From: Paenibacillus xylanilyticus
Lineage (GTDB): Bacteria > Bacillota > Bacilli > Paenibacillales > Paenibacillaceae
Assembly: GCF_013359935.1 (NCBI RefSeq)
Contig: NZ_JABMCB010000149.1
Location: 1 to 64,000 of the forward strand
Direction of reading: 5' to 3'
DNA: 64,000 nt
Both the position numbers and the translations under genes were made by a program. Each line of letters begins with the position of its first letter. Within the stretch, counting starts at the first letter, position 1. The notes beneath the pieces were generated by a model. The model saw only the letters and a program-made list of their open reading frames with translations, did no database searches and was not told where the DNA came from. This document shows positions 1-8,518 of this stretch, piece after piece.

Positions 1-87
1 AAGCTTCTCTTCAAGTCCGCTCGACTTGCATGTATTAGGCATGCCGCCAGCGTTCGTCCTGAGCCAGGATCAAACTCTCCAATAAAG
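1..87 (-). rRNA. rrs: 16S ribosomal RNA, 5' end (partial)
   Basis: Read on the minus strand, the sequence begins with the universal 16S 5' region: the AGAGTTTGATCCTGGCTCAG primer site, then the GACGAACGCTGGCGGC block. The rest of the gene lies beyond the left edge. The mature 5' end is placed near position 87 by analogy with Bacillus (TTTATTGGAGAG); a few bases either way are possible. It is followed upstream (rightwards) by a leader with a boxA-like element and two promoters, so this is the start of a complete rrn operon. Confidence 0.97.
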
Positions 88-190
88 TATTGAAAAGAGC
101 GATTAGCTCATTTTGAATCTGACGAGATTAAAATCTCAATTGTGCTTCGAAATCATACAGTCAAATGACGTGTACCGATTTCTCAGCGTC

Positions 191-241
191 GATCTTGCAA
201 GCAAGATCGTTACTCACTCGTTGTTCAGTTTTCAAAGATCA
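191..241 (-). promoter_or_regulatory. rrn leader: boxA-like antitermination element and hairpin
   Basis: On the minus strand positions 241–219 read TTGATCTTTGAAAACTGAAC, the form of the boxA/leader sequence found before 16S genes in Bacillales. Just downstream, 191–208 form a perfect 8-bp hairpin (GATCTTGC/GCAAGATC). Such leaders recruit Nus factors and support rRNA processing; that role is inferred from the family. Confidence 0.6.
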
Positions 242-298
242 AACTTATCATTTCATTTCGTTATCGCGTCAGCGCTGTGTTTCAGCGGCGACTTAAAT

Positions 299-327
299 AA
301 TATAACATATCGCCGAAACCATTGCAA
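299..327 (-). promoter_or_regulatory. rrn promoter P2 (sigma-A)
   Basis: On the minus strand the -35 box TTGCAA (327–322) and -10 box TATATT (304–299) are separated by exactly 17 bp. An A/T-rich tract lies upstream of the -35, as in rRNA UP elements. It is the proximal of two promoters for the 16S gene. Confidence 0.75.
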
Positions 328-407
328 CAGTTTTTTTCTTTTTTTTATTTCATAGATTTCAGACACACGTTAACTCTTTCAAATCCAATAAAATAAAACG
401 TATTGAT

Positions 408-436
408 ATATTAGCACAAATACAACGAATTAACAA
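408..436 (-). promoter_or_regulatory. rrn promoter P1 (sigma-A)
   Basis: Minus-strand -35 TTGTTA (436–431) and -10 TAATAT (413–408) with a 17-bp spacer, 109 bp upstream of P2. Tandem promoters are the usual arrangement for Bacillales rrn operons. Confidence 0.65.
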
Positions 437-503
437 TTAATTTACAACTTTTCGTTTAATTCTAGTTATATTTCTCCCTTTACTGAGTCTGATCAATCCT
501 GCT

Positions 504-550
504 AATAGTAACAAGCCAGCCCTTCATACATAGGCTGGCTTGTTACTATT
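504..550 (-). terminator. Long perfect hairpin downstream of safA
   Basis: Perfect 18-bp inverted repeat (504–521 and 533–550) with an 11-nt loop, between the end of safA and the rrn promoters. The uridine run on the minus strand is weak, but position and stem strength fit a terminator that insulates the rrn operon from safA transcription. Confidence 0.7.
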
Positions 551-586
551 TTAGCAATCAGTTATTGACCATCCCATTTAGTTTGA

Positions 587-2206
587 CTATGACTGTATCC
601 AGGGATTACGACGTTTTTTGGTTGAATTGCGTTTGTCAGCTTCTGTTTTACGTCTGTCATTTGCAGATGAAACGGATACTTTAGAAGTTCTTCTCCCAGT
701 TGGTTTACTTGTTCTGCGCTTCGCTGTTCCGGTTTTTGCAGAAGCTTGCTTCGTTTTCCCGCCTGCATCTGTTACTTCTTCCCCCGATATATTGGACTGG
801 CTTAAATCCGCCTCTTCCCGCTCACCTTTTTTACTTCCTCCATGACCTTGTGAAGGATACAATTCTCCAAACGCTCCAAGCGGAGATGGGGGTACCATGT
901 TTTGTGTAGGGTATGGATTTTGATAGGCGTATTCCACGGGTTGGCTTGGTACAAAGTTTGGCCCCATGTTGGACTGCATACCATACGGGTCGTATGGGCC
1001 ATACATCCCCCACGCCGGATCCTGATAAGTATGTGCAGGATAGTGACCATAGTGCGGGGGATGCATGTGTCCACCACACCCACAAGGCGGATATGGAAGC
1101 GTTGAATATGGTGAAATAAATGGCGACTGATTCATATGTGCATCAGCGACAAATGGAGGGAATGGGCTGTTAACTTGAGCTGCAGGCGCTGTCGGGTAAA
1201 CATTACCCTGCAGATCTGGAGCCAGGTTCGGCATCACATTGTTATGGTTGTGCTCCGGCCATTGACCTTGGTGTGAATGGCTTACTGAGTACGGGGTAGC
1301 TTCAGGTAAGCCAGGAAATCCTGAATTATGGTTGACCCCAGAAATATAGGTCGAGTCAGGAACAGCATACACCTCTTGGACCGGTACCGGAATTTCAGCA
1401 TATGGATGCTCTGCCGGTGCATGATGCAATTTGTTACCGCAACCGCAAGGCGACTTGGTGGCTGGGGATACGACAGAAGGTGATTTGGTATTGGGGATGA
1501 CTGGTAGCGGCATAATTTCAGGAGAAAGATTGGGCATTGTGTACGTGGGTACTTCCGGCAGTGGTGCTACTTCGGCCGCTGGAGCAACCTGTTCTTTTTT
1601 CTCAGGCTCCTTCTCCGGCTTCACTTCGGGAATTTCCGGCAGCTGTGGCAGTACTTCCAGTTCAGGCATGACATTAGGCATGACAGGATTTGGAGGAACA
1701 GGTGTAGGCGCTGGTGTCGGAGCAGGAACTGGCGCTTCTTCCACAGGCTTAGGCGTTATCGGTGCTGGTGGTGCTGGCTCTTCTTTGACTCCTGTGTAGT
1801 CTTTCCCTTCGGGTGACAGCTTTTCATGAGCGACAATGTTGCCCGCCTCACTACCTGTTACCGTATTCCCCTGAACATGCTGGGATGGAATATAAACCGT
1901 CTCTCCTACAAGCAGTGCATTCGGGTTTTTCAATTGAGGATTGGCGTTGATCATATCCTTCAATGGAACTCCCCAAGCCTGGGACAGCTTCCATAAGGAA
2001 TCTCCCTGTTGGACTTTGTGGCTGTGCAATATTCCTTCTGGTTTCGGTGTTACAGGCTCTGCAGGAATTTTGACTTTCATACCGATCTCCAGCTTTTCGG
2101 GATCGGCAATTTGCGGATTAGCCGCAATAATTTTGTCCAGGCCCACGTTATATTTTTGGGACAGTAAATATAACGTGTCGCCTTTTTTCACCATGTGTAT
2201 TTTCAC
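587..2206 (-). CDS. safA: SafA-like spore coat assembly protein, two LysM domains
   Basis: A 539-residue protein with two N-terminal LysM domains (about residues 2–48 and 63–107), the peptidoglycan/cortex-binding module. A long Pro-, His- and Tyr-rich low-complexity region follows, with two CGCG motifs (PCGCGNK, PCGCGGH) and a very basic tail. B. subtilis SafA has one N-terminal LysM and directs inner coat assembly; its gene also lies beside the pheA–obg block, so synteny supports the call. The start is a GTG at 2206 behind a strong AGGAGGT. There is no signal peptide, as expected for a coat protein made in the mother cell. The second LysM and the Cys-Gly motifs are differences from the Bacillus protein. 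Confidence 0.82.
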   Translation of the reverse strand: MKIHMVKKGDTLYLLSQKYNVGLDKIIAANPQIADPEKLEIGMKVKIPAEPVTPKPEGILHSHKVQQGDSLWKLSQAWGVPLKDMINANPQLKNPNALLVGETVYIPSQHVQGNTVTGSEAGNIVAHEKLSPEGKDYTGVKEEPAPPAPITPKPVEEAPVPAPTPAPTPVPPNPVMPNVMPELEVLPQLPEIPEVKPEKEPEKKEQVAPAAEVAPLPEVPTYTMPNLSPEIMPLPVIPNTKSPSVVSPATKSPCGCGNKLHHAPAEHPYAEIPVPVQEVYAVPDSTYISGVNHNSGFPGLPEATPYSVSHSHQGQWPEHNHNNVMPNLAPDLQGNVYPTAPAAQVNSPFPPFVADAHMNQSPFISPYSTLPYPPCGCGGHMHPPHYGHYPAHTYQDPAWGMYGPYDPYGMQSNMGPNFVPSQPVEYAYQNPYPTQNMVPPSPLGAFGELYPSQGHGGSKKGEREEADLSQSNISGEEVTDAGGKTKQASAKTGTAKRRTSKPTGRRTSKVSVSSANDRRKTEADKRNSTKKRRNPWIQS

Positions 2207-2265
2207 GGGGAACTAACCTCCTAGACGTGATACTTGGGCAGTGCATTCGCCCATACCGTTACTAC

Positions 2266-2292
2266 ATCCTATGCAGGAACTGGGCCAATGAC
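2266..2292 (-). promoter_or_regulatory. Possible sigma-E promoter of safA
   Basis: The minus strand has CATAGGAT (2273–2266), identical to the -10 of the better sigma-E promoter before spoIVFA, with GTCATT 13 bp upstream (2292–2287). The -35 match is partial. SafA is sigma-E-dependent in B. subtilis, which makes this plausible but unproven. Confidence 0.3.
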
Positions 2293-2399
2293 ATCAACTA
2301 TACAAAAAAAATCCTCCCCGCCTCTAAAACCCGCCCCCTGATTGGGATACAGATTTTATTGGACAAGAAGGACATTATATTAAAATATATTTTTGATAA

Positions 2400-3284
2400 T
2401 TAAGCTTCCCAAACCTTATAACCGTCTTTATCAACAATTTGACGGAACGCTTCAAGCAATCTCAACGTGACTGGGCCTGCTACACCCGATCCAATTGTTC
2501 TTCCATCAACCTCATATGCGGCGATGACTTCTGCGGCTGTTCCCGTGAAAAAGACTTCATCAGCGATGTACACATCATGCAGGGTAAAAGGAACTTCTTT
2601 TAGTTCCAGATCCAGTTCGCCACACAGATCAATGATCGCCTGACGTGTGATCCCTTCCAAAGCTCCCAGGTAGCAAGGCGGCGTATAGACAACACCATTT
2701 TTAACAATAAAGATATTATCACTTGAGCCCTCAGTAACGTAGCCTTGAGAATTCAGCATAATCGCTTCACCAACACCTGCATAGTTGGACTGAATTTTAA
2801 CAAGTATGTTATTCAAATAGTTGAGTGATTTAATTTTCGGATTGAGCGCATCCGGGATATTCCGGCGCTGGGATACAGATACGGCCTTTAAACCCGTGAG
2901 ATACGCTTCCTCTGGGTAAATCGCCAGTTGCTCTACAATAATAATAACGGATGCTTTCGGACAGCGCAGCGGATCCAGACCCAGATTACCAGGTCCACGC
3001 GATACGATCAGTCGAATATAGCCGTTACGCATATCATTGCGACGGACCGTTTCCGCCATAACTTCGAGCATTTCATCATACGATAAAGGAATGTTCAGAC
3101 TGATCGATTTTGCCGAATCATACAGACGGTCCAAATGTGCCTTGCATCTAAAAATGTTACCGTTATAAATCCGGATGCCTTCGAAAATTCCGTCCCCATA
3201 CAAAAAGCCGTGATCATACACAGAAACGGTTGCGTTCTCCTTGGTCACATATTGACCATCCAAATAAATCCACTGTTCTGACAT
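2400..3284 (-). CDS. ilvE: Branched-chain amino acid aminotransferase (class IV PLP)
   Basis: Catalyses the last, reversible transamination of valine, leucine and isoleucine synthesis. The sequence shows the class IV aminotransferase fold with the YDHGFLYGDGIFEGIR signature near the N-terminus. The PLP lysine region NPKIKSLNYLNN and the cofactor phosphate-binding EGSSDNIF and FFTGTAAEV segments follow. The start was set at the ATG of MSEQWIYLDG because GGAGGT lies 10 nt upstream; an upstream in-frame codon at 3317 has no ribosome site. At 294 residues it has family length. It is the last gene of the hom–thrC–thrB–pheA–ilvE run, 145 bp after pheA. D-amino-acid transaminase is the main alternative within this fold, less likely from the biosynthetic context. 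Confidence 0.9.
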   Translation of the reverse strand: MSEQWIYLDGQYVTKENATVSVYDHGFLYGDGIFEGIRIYNGNIFRCKAHLDRLYDSAKSISLNIPLSYDEMLEVMAETVRRNDMRNGYIRLIVSRGPGNLGLDPLRCPKASVIIIVEQLAIYPEEAYLTGLKAVSVSQRRNIPDALNPKIKSLNYLNNILVKIQSNYAGVGEAIMLNSQGYVTEGSSDNIFIVKNGVVYTPPCYLGALEGITRQAIIDLCGELDLELKEVPFTLHDVYIADEVFFTGTAAEVIAAYEVDGRTIGSGVAGPVTLRLLEAFRQIVDKDGYKVWEA

Positions 3285-3429
3285 GGATGACTGCACCTCC
3301 GTTAAATTTCCAACCATTGAATGCCGATTCTTAAATTATTCCATTTTATTGTACAACAAATGACAAGCCTTTACGTGCACTTTTTTACCCGCCTCGATGA
3401 CAACCCTGGGCTAAATTTTATCCTTATTA

Positions 3430-4311
3430 TCAGGTGGTCTTCAATGAAGGATATGTATAACATGGATAGCTGCCCAGAACCCGGACCTGACAATTCAAAG
3501 CCTCGATCTCAGCCATGGCTGCTGTAAGCAACACGGATTCTACCGTTTCCTCAACATCGATATAAAAATAGTAACTGCCCAGCCGTTTCTTGGTAGGACG
3601 AGACTCCAGCCTTGTCAAGTTCAGCTTCCTCCAGGCAAATGCAGACAACACCTGATGCAGGGCACCCGGTGCATCTTCAGGCAGCGTGACCAGCAAGCTC
3701 GTTTTCACATGATCCGGCTCACGTTGTATCTGCACGGGCTCATGACCTATAAGCACAAAACGGGTGTAATTGTTGTCATGATCGGTTACCCGTTCAGCCA
3801 TAATGTCCAATCCATGCTTTTGTGCGGCAAGCCGAGTGCCAATAGCCGCCCAGCCTTTGCCTGGATTCTTTTTCACCAGTTCCACAGCTTCTGCTGTACT
3901 GTTAACGCCCTCAAGCTCAGCTTCCGGGGAATGAAGACGGATAAAGTTCTGGCATTGTGGAATGGCTACCGGATGAGACATGATCTTGGTGATTTTCCCA
4001 AAGTCATATGTACCACTCTCGTCAATGAACTCGGAACCATGCCCGATAACATTTTGTATGGAGGGATAGACCCACTCGGCTTGCATCGGAATATCCACTT
4101 CGTTAACTAGCCAGTCCATATGCAAACTAACGGAACCTTCAATTGTATTTTCAATAGGAATTACACTATATTGCGATTTCCCGCTGTCCGCAGCACGAAA
4201 AACATCAGAAATCAGCTTGGAATGAAGCAACTCGAGCGGTTCTCCATTAAACAGAAATTCTACGGCTTCATGGGAAACGGAGCCTTCAGGTAATACGGCA
4301 ATTCGTTTCAT
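3430..4311 (-). CDS. pheA: Prephenate dehydratase
   Basis: Converts prephenate to phenylpyruvate in phenylalanine synthesis. The catalytic domain spans about residues 1–190 and includes the essential TRF motif (Thr183) and the ENTIEG segment. A C-terminal ACT domain carries the ESRP motif (residues 236–239) that binds phenylalanine for feedback inhibition. It is monofunctional, without a chorismate mutase domain, as in Bacillus. Its ATG overlaps the thrB stop by 4 bp (ATGA), implying translational coupling. In B. subtilis pheA sits between the safA side and obg; here threonine genes are inserted on the obg side. Confidence 0.96.
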   Translation of the reverse strand: MKRIAVLPEGSVSHEAVEFLFNGEPLELLHSKLISDVFRAADSGKSQYSVIPIENTIEGSVSLHMDWLVNEVDIPMQAEWVYPSIQNVIGHGSEFIDESGTYDFGKITKIMSHPVAIPQCQNFIRLHSPEAELEGVNSTAEAVELVKKNPGKGWAAIGTRLAAQKHGLDIMAERVTDHDNNYTRFVLIGHEPVQIQREPDHVKTSLLVTLPEDAPGALHQVLSAFAWRKLNLTRLESRPTKKRLGSYYFYIDVEETVESVLLTAAMAEIEALNCQVRVLGSYPCYTYPSLKTT

Positions 4312-5276
4312 GCATTAACTTCCCCTTTAATTCTGTCCAAAAAAGGACGTTCATCTTGATCAGACAGTACGGTTACGCCGTCCAAATCCGGATCCAGCCA
4401 CAATGCCGTTGCAGTAATGCCTTCACTGCTCATGGTCTTCATCAAATACTGCTCCAGGTCCGCTTTATGAATATCATGCCGATCTACCAGTGTCAGAACA
4501 GTGGGGCCAGCTCCACTGAGTGCAGCTCCCAAAGCGCCATGTTGCACAGCATGTTCCAAAATTTCGCTCATTCCCGGCACCAAGGATGCCCGATAGGGTT
4601 GATGGATACGATCAGACATTGCTTTCTGGATCATATCCAGCCGCCCGCTAGCCAGGGCCGCAACTAACAAGGAAGACCTACTTATATTATGCACGACATC
4701 CGACTTATCAAACTGCTGCGGAATCACATTTCTTGCTTTTGAAGTCGACAACTCGAAGTCCGGCACGACGACCAATGTCTGCAAATCCTGGTGAGGCTCT
4801 ATGCGAATATAATCTACACGACTACCATCCCACGCTGCCGTGATGATCCCGCCATATAGCGAAGCACCAACATTATCCGGGTGTTTCTCCAGCGAAGTCG
4901 CCATATCCATAAGCTTGTCATCCGATAACGGAGCTCCAATCAACGCGTTCGCAGCAGCGAGTGCACCAACAATAGCAGATGCACTGCTGCCCAGTCCTCG
5001 GGTAAGAGGAATATCCGAATACATGGAAATCTCCAATTCAGGTACAGAAACTCCTGCTTCTTTGAATACCATTTGCGCAACTTCGTAGATCAGATTGGAA
5101 CGATCCGTTGGTAAACCAGTCAGATGTTCTCCATGTAAATGGAACACAGTCTGATCAGCCGGTTTCATCTCAATCCAGGCATATAAAGACAATGCCATGC
5201 CCAGGGTATCAAACCCCGGGCCCAGATTGGCTGTACTTGCGGGTACTTTTACTGTGACTCTTTGCTGCAAGCTCAT
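4308..5276 (-). CDS. thrB: Homoserine kinase
   Basis: GHMP-family kinase that phosphorylates L-homoserine for threonine synthesis. [16 protein letters not shown] near the N-terminus and the ATP-binding GLGSSASA loop around residue 90 identify it; a late [11 protein letters not shown] segment is typical of the family. The start is the ATG at 5276, which overlaps the thrC stop in an ATGA junction; longer in-frame readings run backwards into thrC and have no support. The 322-residue length fits the family. Its end overlaps pheA by 4 bp, so thrC, thrB and pheA form one tightly coupled transcript. Confidence 0.96.
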   Translation of the reverse strand: MSLQQRVTVKVPASTANLGPGFDTLGMALSLYAWIEMKPADQTVFHLHGEHLTGLPTDRSNLIYEVAQMVFKEAGVSVPELEISMYSDIPLTRGLGSSASAIVGALAAANALIGAPLSDDKLMDMATSLEKHPDNVGASLYGGIITAAWDGSRVDYIRIEPHQDLQTLVVVPDFELSTSKARNVIPQQFDKSDVVHNISRSSLLVAALASGRLDMIQKAMSDRIHQPYRASLVPGMSEILEHAVQHGALGAALSGAGPTVLTLVDRHDIHKADLEQYLMKTMSSEGITATALWLDPDLDGVTVLSDQDERPFLDRIKGEVNA

Positions 5277-6343
5277 ACAGATTGCTGCTCCAGCTGTGCA
5301 ATGGCCGCCATAACCGCTTCTTCCGAATCTTCTACAACCAGCGGCTCTGTTGCAACCGTTTTGATTGCGATATTCGGATCTTTCAAGCCATGTCCCGTCA
5401 AAACGCAAACAACCGTCTCTCCGCCTTTAAAGTATCCTTCCTGCTTCAGTTTATATACTCCTGCAACTGAGGCTGCCGATGCCGGTTCAGCGAAGATGCC
5501 TTCCCGTGCAGCAATGGTACGGTACGCTGTCAAAATTTCTTCGTCTGTTACATAATTGATCTGTCCGCCAGATTCCTCAGCCGCGGCTACAGCCGTCTTC
5601 CAACTAGCCGGGTTACCAATGCGAATCGCCGTGGCTACAGTCTCAGGCTCAAGAATCGGCTCTCCTTTAACGATCGCCATCGCACCTTCCGCTTCAAAAC
5701 CAACCATACGTGGCAGGGAATCCGATTTTCCTGCTTCTTTATATTCTTTGAAGCCTTTCCAGTAGGCTGAGATGTTCCCCGCATTGCCGACTGGGATTGC
5801 GAGTACGTCAGGTGCTTGTCCCAATTGGTCAACAACTTCAAATGCAGCGGTTTTTTGACCTTCAATCCGGAAAGGGTTCACGGAGTTCACCAGCGTAATG
5901 GGGTGCTTCGCTGTAATCTCACGTACAATTTCGAGCGCACGGTCAAAGTTACCGTTAATCGCAATCACTTTGGCTCCGTAGATCATGGCCTGAGCCAATT
6001 TGCCCAGTGCGATGTTGTTATTTGGAATCAATACGATACAGTTCAGGCCACCACGTGCCGCATATGCAGCAGCAGCTGCTGAAGTGTTCCCTGTCGAGGC
6101 ACACATGATGGTACGGCTGCCCTCTTCCATGGCTTTGGCAACAGCCATTACCATTCCGCGGTCTTTAAAAGAACCGCTTGGGTTTAAACCTTCATATTTG
6201 AAATATAAATTCAGTCCAAGCTCCTTGGACAGGTTTTCAGCATGAATCAGAGGTGTATTCCCTTCCTGAAGCGTGAGCATAGGTGTATTTTCATTGACCG
6301 GAAGGTACTCTTTATAAGTTTGCAGCAATCCTTGATATCTCAT
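5273..6343 (-). CDS. thrC: Threonine synthase
   Basis: PLP enzyme that converts O-phosphohomoserine to threonine. The cofactor lysine is Lys60 in [10 protein letters not shown], and the glycine-rich phosphate cup [12 protein letters not shown] follows near residue 190. At 356 residues it is the short Bacillus-type enzyme without the N-terminal extension of the yeast/E. coli class. AAAGGAG precedes the ATG at 6343. The gap of 108 bp to hom contains no terminator I could see, so hom-thrC-thrB is likely one operon, as in B. subtilis. Confidence 0.96.
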   Translation of the reverse strand: MRYQGLLQTYKEYLPVNENTPMLTLQEGNTPLIHAENLSKELGLNLYFKYEGLNPSGSFKDRGMVMAVAKAMEEGSRTIMCASTGNTSAAAAAYAARGGLNCIVLIPNNNIALGKLAQAMIYGAKVIAINGNFDRALEIVREITAKHPITLVNSVNPFRIEGQKTAAFEVVDQLGQAPDVLAIPVGNAGNISAYWKGFKEYKEAGKSDSLPRMVGFEAEGAMAIVKGEPILEPETVATAIRIGNPASWKTAVAAAEESGGQINYVTDEEILTAYRTIAAREGIFAEPASAASVAGVYKLKQEGYFKGGETVVCVLTGHGLKDPNIAIKTVATEPLVVEDSEEAVMAAIAQLEQQSV

Positions 6344-6451
6344 TGTAGTAAGCTCCTTTATGATTAAATAATACGAATATGAAAACCTGCATCTATATAA
6401 TTAAACGTGTGCATTTAAAATTGGAATCCTAACGAGAAACGAAAATGCAAC

Positions 6452-7738
6452 CTAACCTTCAACCCGATATACACTCTTGATGCGACGAATGACACTAAGC
6501 GATTCAAAGTGCTTCAACACTTTATCCATACTTGCCTTGCTTGCATTATGTGTAACAATAATGATCTCGGCATCCGGGTTATGCTCATTGGGCTGTTGAA
6601 CTACCGAAGCGAGACTGACTTCATATTCGGCAAAAATTTGCGTGATTTGTGCCAAAACGCCCGCTTTGTCGTCCACGTGCAGCAAAATGAAGTTTTTCGA
6701 CATAATCTGCTCATCGCTTTGCAGACGTTTTTGTTTGTATGGAGCGATAGCTTTGAGTCCATTTACGCCGAGCTTCAGATTTTTGATGACAGCGACCAAA
6801 TCTGCAACTACGGAAGTTGCCGTTGGAAGTTCGCCCGCACCCGCACCGTAAAACATCGTCTCCCCTACTGCTTCCCCATGGACATAAACTGCATTGAATA
6901 CACCATTAACAGAGGCAATCGGGTGATTCTGTCTAACCATGGTTGGTTGAACACTGATGTTGATCTCATCATCACGGCAATCTGCGATCCCCAGCAGTTT
7001 CATCTCATAGCCGAGTCTTCTGGCATACGTAATATCTTCACGGGTTACGGAAGAAATACCGCTGACGGTCACATCCTGCAGCTCCACGTTGGTACGAAAG
7101 CCCAGCGTTCCCAGTATTGCCATTTTGCGGGCAGCATCCAGTCCCTCCACATCCGAAGTCGGATCTGCTTCTGCATAACCCAGAGCCTGTGCCTCTGCGA
7201 GAACCTCTCCATAGGAGGCACCTTCCTGACTCATTTTGCTCAAAATAAAGTTCGTAGTTCCGTTCACAATGCCCATAATGCGGGTAATCCGATCAGAGGA
7301 GAAACCTTCAATCAGTGTGCGGATAATTGGAATCCCCCCGGCTACACTGGCTTCATAGAAGACATCACATTTCTTCTCCTGTGCCTTTGCCAAAATCTCC
7401 GAACCGTGGAGAGCCATCAGATCCTTGTTTGCTGTGACAATATGTTTACCCCGCTCCAGCGCTTCAAGAATGTACTCTTTCGTCTGGTCAATACCGCCCA
7501 TAACCTCGACGATCACATCAATGTCCGGGTGACGAATCACTTCCCACGGATCTTCTGTCAGTTTGGCACGATCCACAGCAATGACACGATCCTTGTCCGT
7601 GTTTTTAACGGAAATCTTTTCAATGACAATTGGTGAACCGACCTGACTACTCAGATCCTCCTGATTTCCTTCCACAATGCGAACGACACCGGTACCTACC
7701 GTTCCCAGTCCCAACAATCCCACTTTCACTGGCTTCAC
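6452..7738 (-). CDS. hom: Homoserine dehydrogenase
   Basis: Reduces aspartate semialdehyde to homoserine with NAD(P)H, the branch point to threonine and methionine. The N-terminal Rossmann motif GLLGLGTVGTGVV (from about residue 8) binds the nucleotide. A central catalytic/dimer domain and a C-terminal ACT domain (about residues 347–428) follow; the latter usually senses threonine. The start is a GTG at 7738 with GGGGGT 9 nt upstream. Length 428 is typical. The first gene of the threonine run lies directly downstream of the ACT regulator gene thrR, whose B. subtilis counterpart represses hom-thrCB. Confidence 0.96.
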   Translation of the reverse strand: MKPVKVGLLGLGTVGTGVVRIVEGNQEDLSSQVGSPIVIEKISVKNTDKDRVIAVDRAKLTEDPWEVIRHPDIDVIVEVMGGIDQTKEYILEALERGKHIVTANKDLMALHGSEILAKAQEKKCDVFYEASVAGGIPIIRTLIEGFSSDRITRIMGIVNGTTNFILSKMSQEGASYGEVLAEAQALGYAEADPTSDVEGLDAARKMAILGTLGFRTNVELQDVTVSGISSVTREDITYARRLGYEMKLLGIADCRDDEINISVQPTMVRQNHPIASVNGVFNAVYVHGEAVGETMFYGAGAGELPTATSVVADLVAVIKNLKLGVNGLKAIAPYKQKRLQSDEQIMSKNFILLHVDDKAGVLAQITQIFAEYEVSLASVVQQPNEHNPDAEIIIVTHNASKASMDKVLKHFESLSVIRRIKSVYRVEG

Positions 7739-7778
7739 TAACGATCTACCCCCTAATATCTTTTACGTCTGCCATTCC

Positions 7779-7797
7779 TGTACACTGTCTATGTACA
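7779..7797. promoter_or_regulatory. Paired TGTACA motifs upstream of hom (possible operator)
   Basis: Two copies of the self-complementary hexamer TGTACA separated by 7 bp (7779–7784 and 7792–7797), 41–59 bp upstream of the hom start. The arrangement places the same face on two successive helical turns, as for a dimeric regulator. ThrR, encoded just upstream, is the natural candidate. This is inference only; I do not know the ThrR motif in this group. Confidence 0.3.
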
Positions 7798-7849
7798 ATA
7801 AAGCAGTTTAGTTAAGCATATATTCGAACGTTTATGAGATAAATTTCAG

Positions 7850-8287
7850 TTAGCCCTGACCTACAATCCGTGTGCGCCGAACTCCGGGCATATCCTGCAT
7901 CCGATCCAGCATTTCACCGATCTCTCCATGGAGATGTGACGTCTCGACCGATATAACAACATTGGCTCTCCCCTGAAGCGGGATACTTTGGTTAATGGTG
8001 AGTACGTTCGCTCCATATCCAGCCACATGTCCTAACACACGAGACAGTATACCGGACTGATGCTCCAGGTCAATCGAGATGGTAACGATTCTTTCCCGTT
8101 CAAGCTGGTTGATTAGATGGATTCCATCCTTATACTTGTAAAAAGCACTCCGGCTTAATCCGACCTGCTCTACGGCTTCATGCACTGTTTTGACATCTCC
8201 CGAAGCCAGCAGCTCTTTTACCTGCATCGTCTTCACGACAGCTTCTGGCAAAATGTCTTCCCGTACTAAGTAATAGCGTTCATTCAC
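7850..8287 (-). CDS. thrR: ACT-domain transcriptional regulator ThrR (PheB, UPF0735)
   Basis: A 145-residue protein beginning VNERYYLVREDILPEAVVKT, the hallmark of the UPF0735 family, with a helix-turn-helix-like stretch (VEQVGLSRSAFYKYKD) and a C-terminal ACT domain (about residues 65–142). The family was long annotated as chorismate mutase (PheB). In B. subtilis the orthologue beside obg is reported as ThrR, a DNA-binding repressor of hom-thrCB and thrD. Here it lies immediately upstream of hom, which fits that role. The start is the GTG at 8287, placed by GAGGAGAGG 7 nt upstream; a TTG six codons earlier would bury the ribosome site inside the gene. Confidence 0.85.
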   Translation of the reverse strand: MNERYYLVREDILPEAVVKTMQVKELLASGDVKTVHEAVEQVGLSRSAFYKYKDGIHLINQLERERIVTISIDLEHQSGILSRVLGHVAGYGANVLTINQSIPLQGRANVVISVETSHLHGEIGEMLDRMQDMPGVRRTRIVGQG

Positions 8288-8330
8288 AGAACGTCCTCTC
8301 CTCAAAGACTCATGTTTTCATATAGTGGAC

Positions 8331-8359
8331 ATTATAAAGGATCTACACTAAAAGGGCAA
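8331..8359 (-). promoter_or_regulatory. Sigma-A promoter of thrR
   Basis: Minus strand: -35 TTGCCC (8359–8354), 17-bp spacer, perfect -10 TATAAT (8336–8331), 44 bp before the thrR start codon. Confidence 0.7.
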
Positions 8360-8431
8360 TACGTTACATGTCTATTTTTTGAAATACGTTCCTCACAGTA
8401 TACAAGTTTATCCCTGCTTCATGTTAGGAAG

Positions 8432-8480
8432 AACAAAAAAAACGCAGAGCCGCGGGTCGATTCCCCACGTCTCTGCGTTT
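8432..8480 (-). terminator. Terminator of obg
   Basis: On the minus strand AAACGCAGAG (8480–8471) pairs with CTCTGCGTTT (8449–8440), with further pairing inside the loop, followed by a run of eight T's. It lies 39 bp after the obg stop and separates obg from the thrR promoter. Confidence 0.85.
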
Positions 8481-8518
8481 ATATGTGCACAGCTAAAAAT
8501 CACTTCGCATACCAGAAC

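Noticed and set aside
2230-2399. GC-rich CCCGCC runs near 2320 as a terminator of ilvE
   Set aside because: The two runs are mirror images rather than complements, so they cannot form a hairpin.
6509-7636. A 375-codon plus-strand open frame
   Set aside because: Antisense to homoserine dehydrogenase, with no ribosome site and no domain.
7739-7849. A T-box or other riboswitch before hom
   Set aside because: The gap is only 111 bp, and no T-box core or terminator/antiterminator pair was found.
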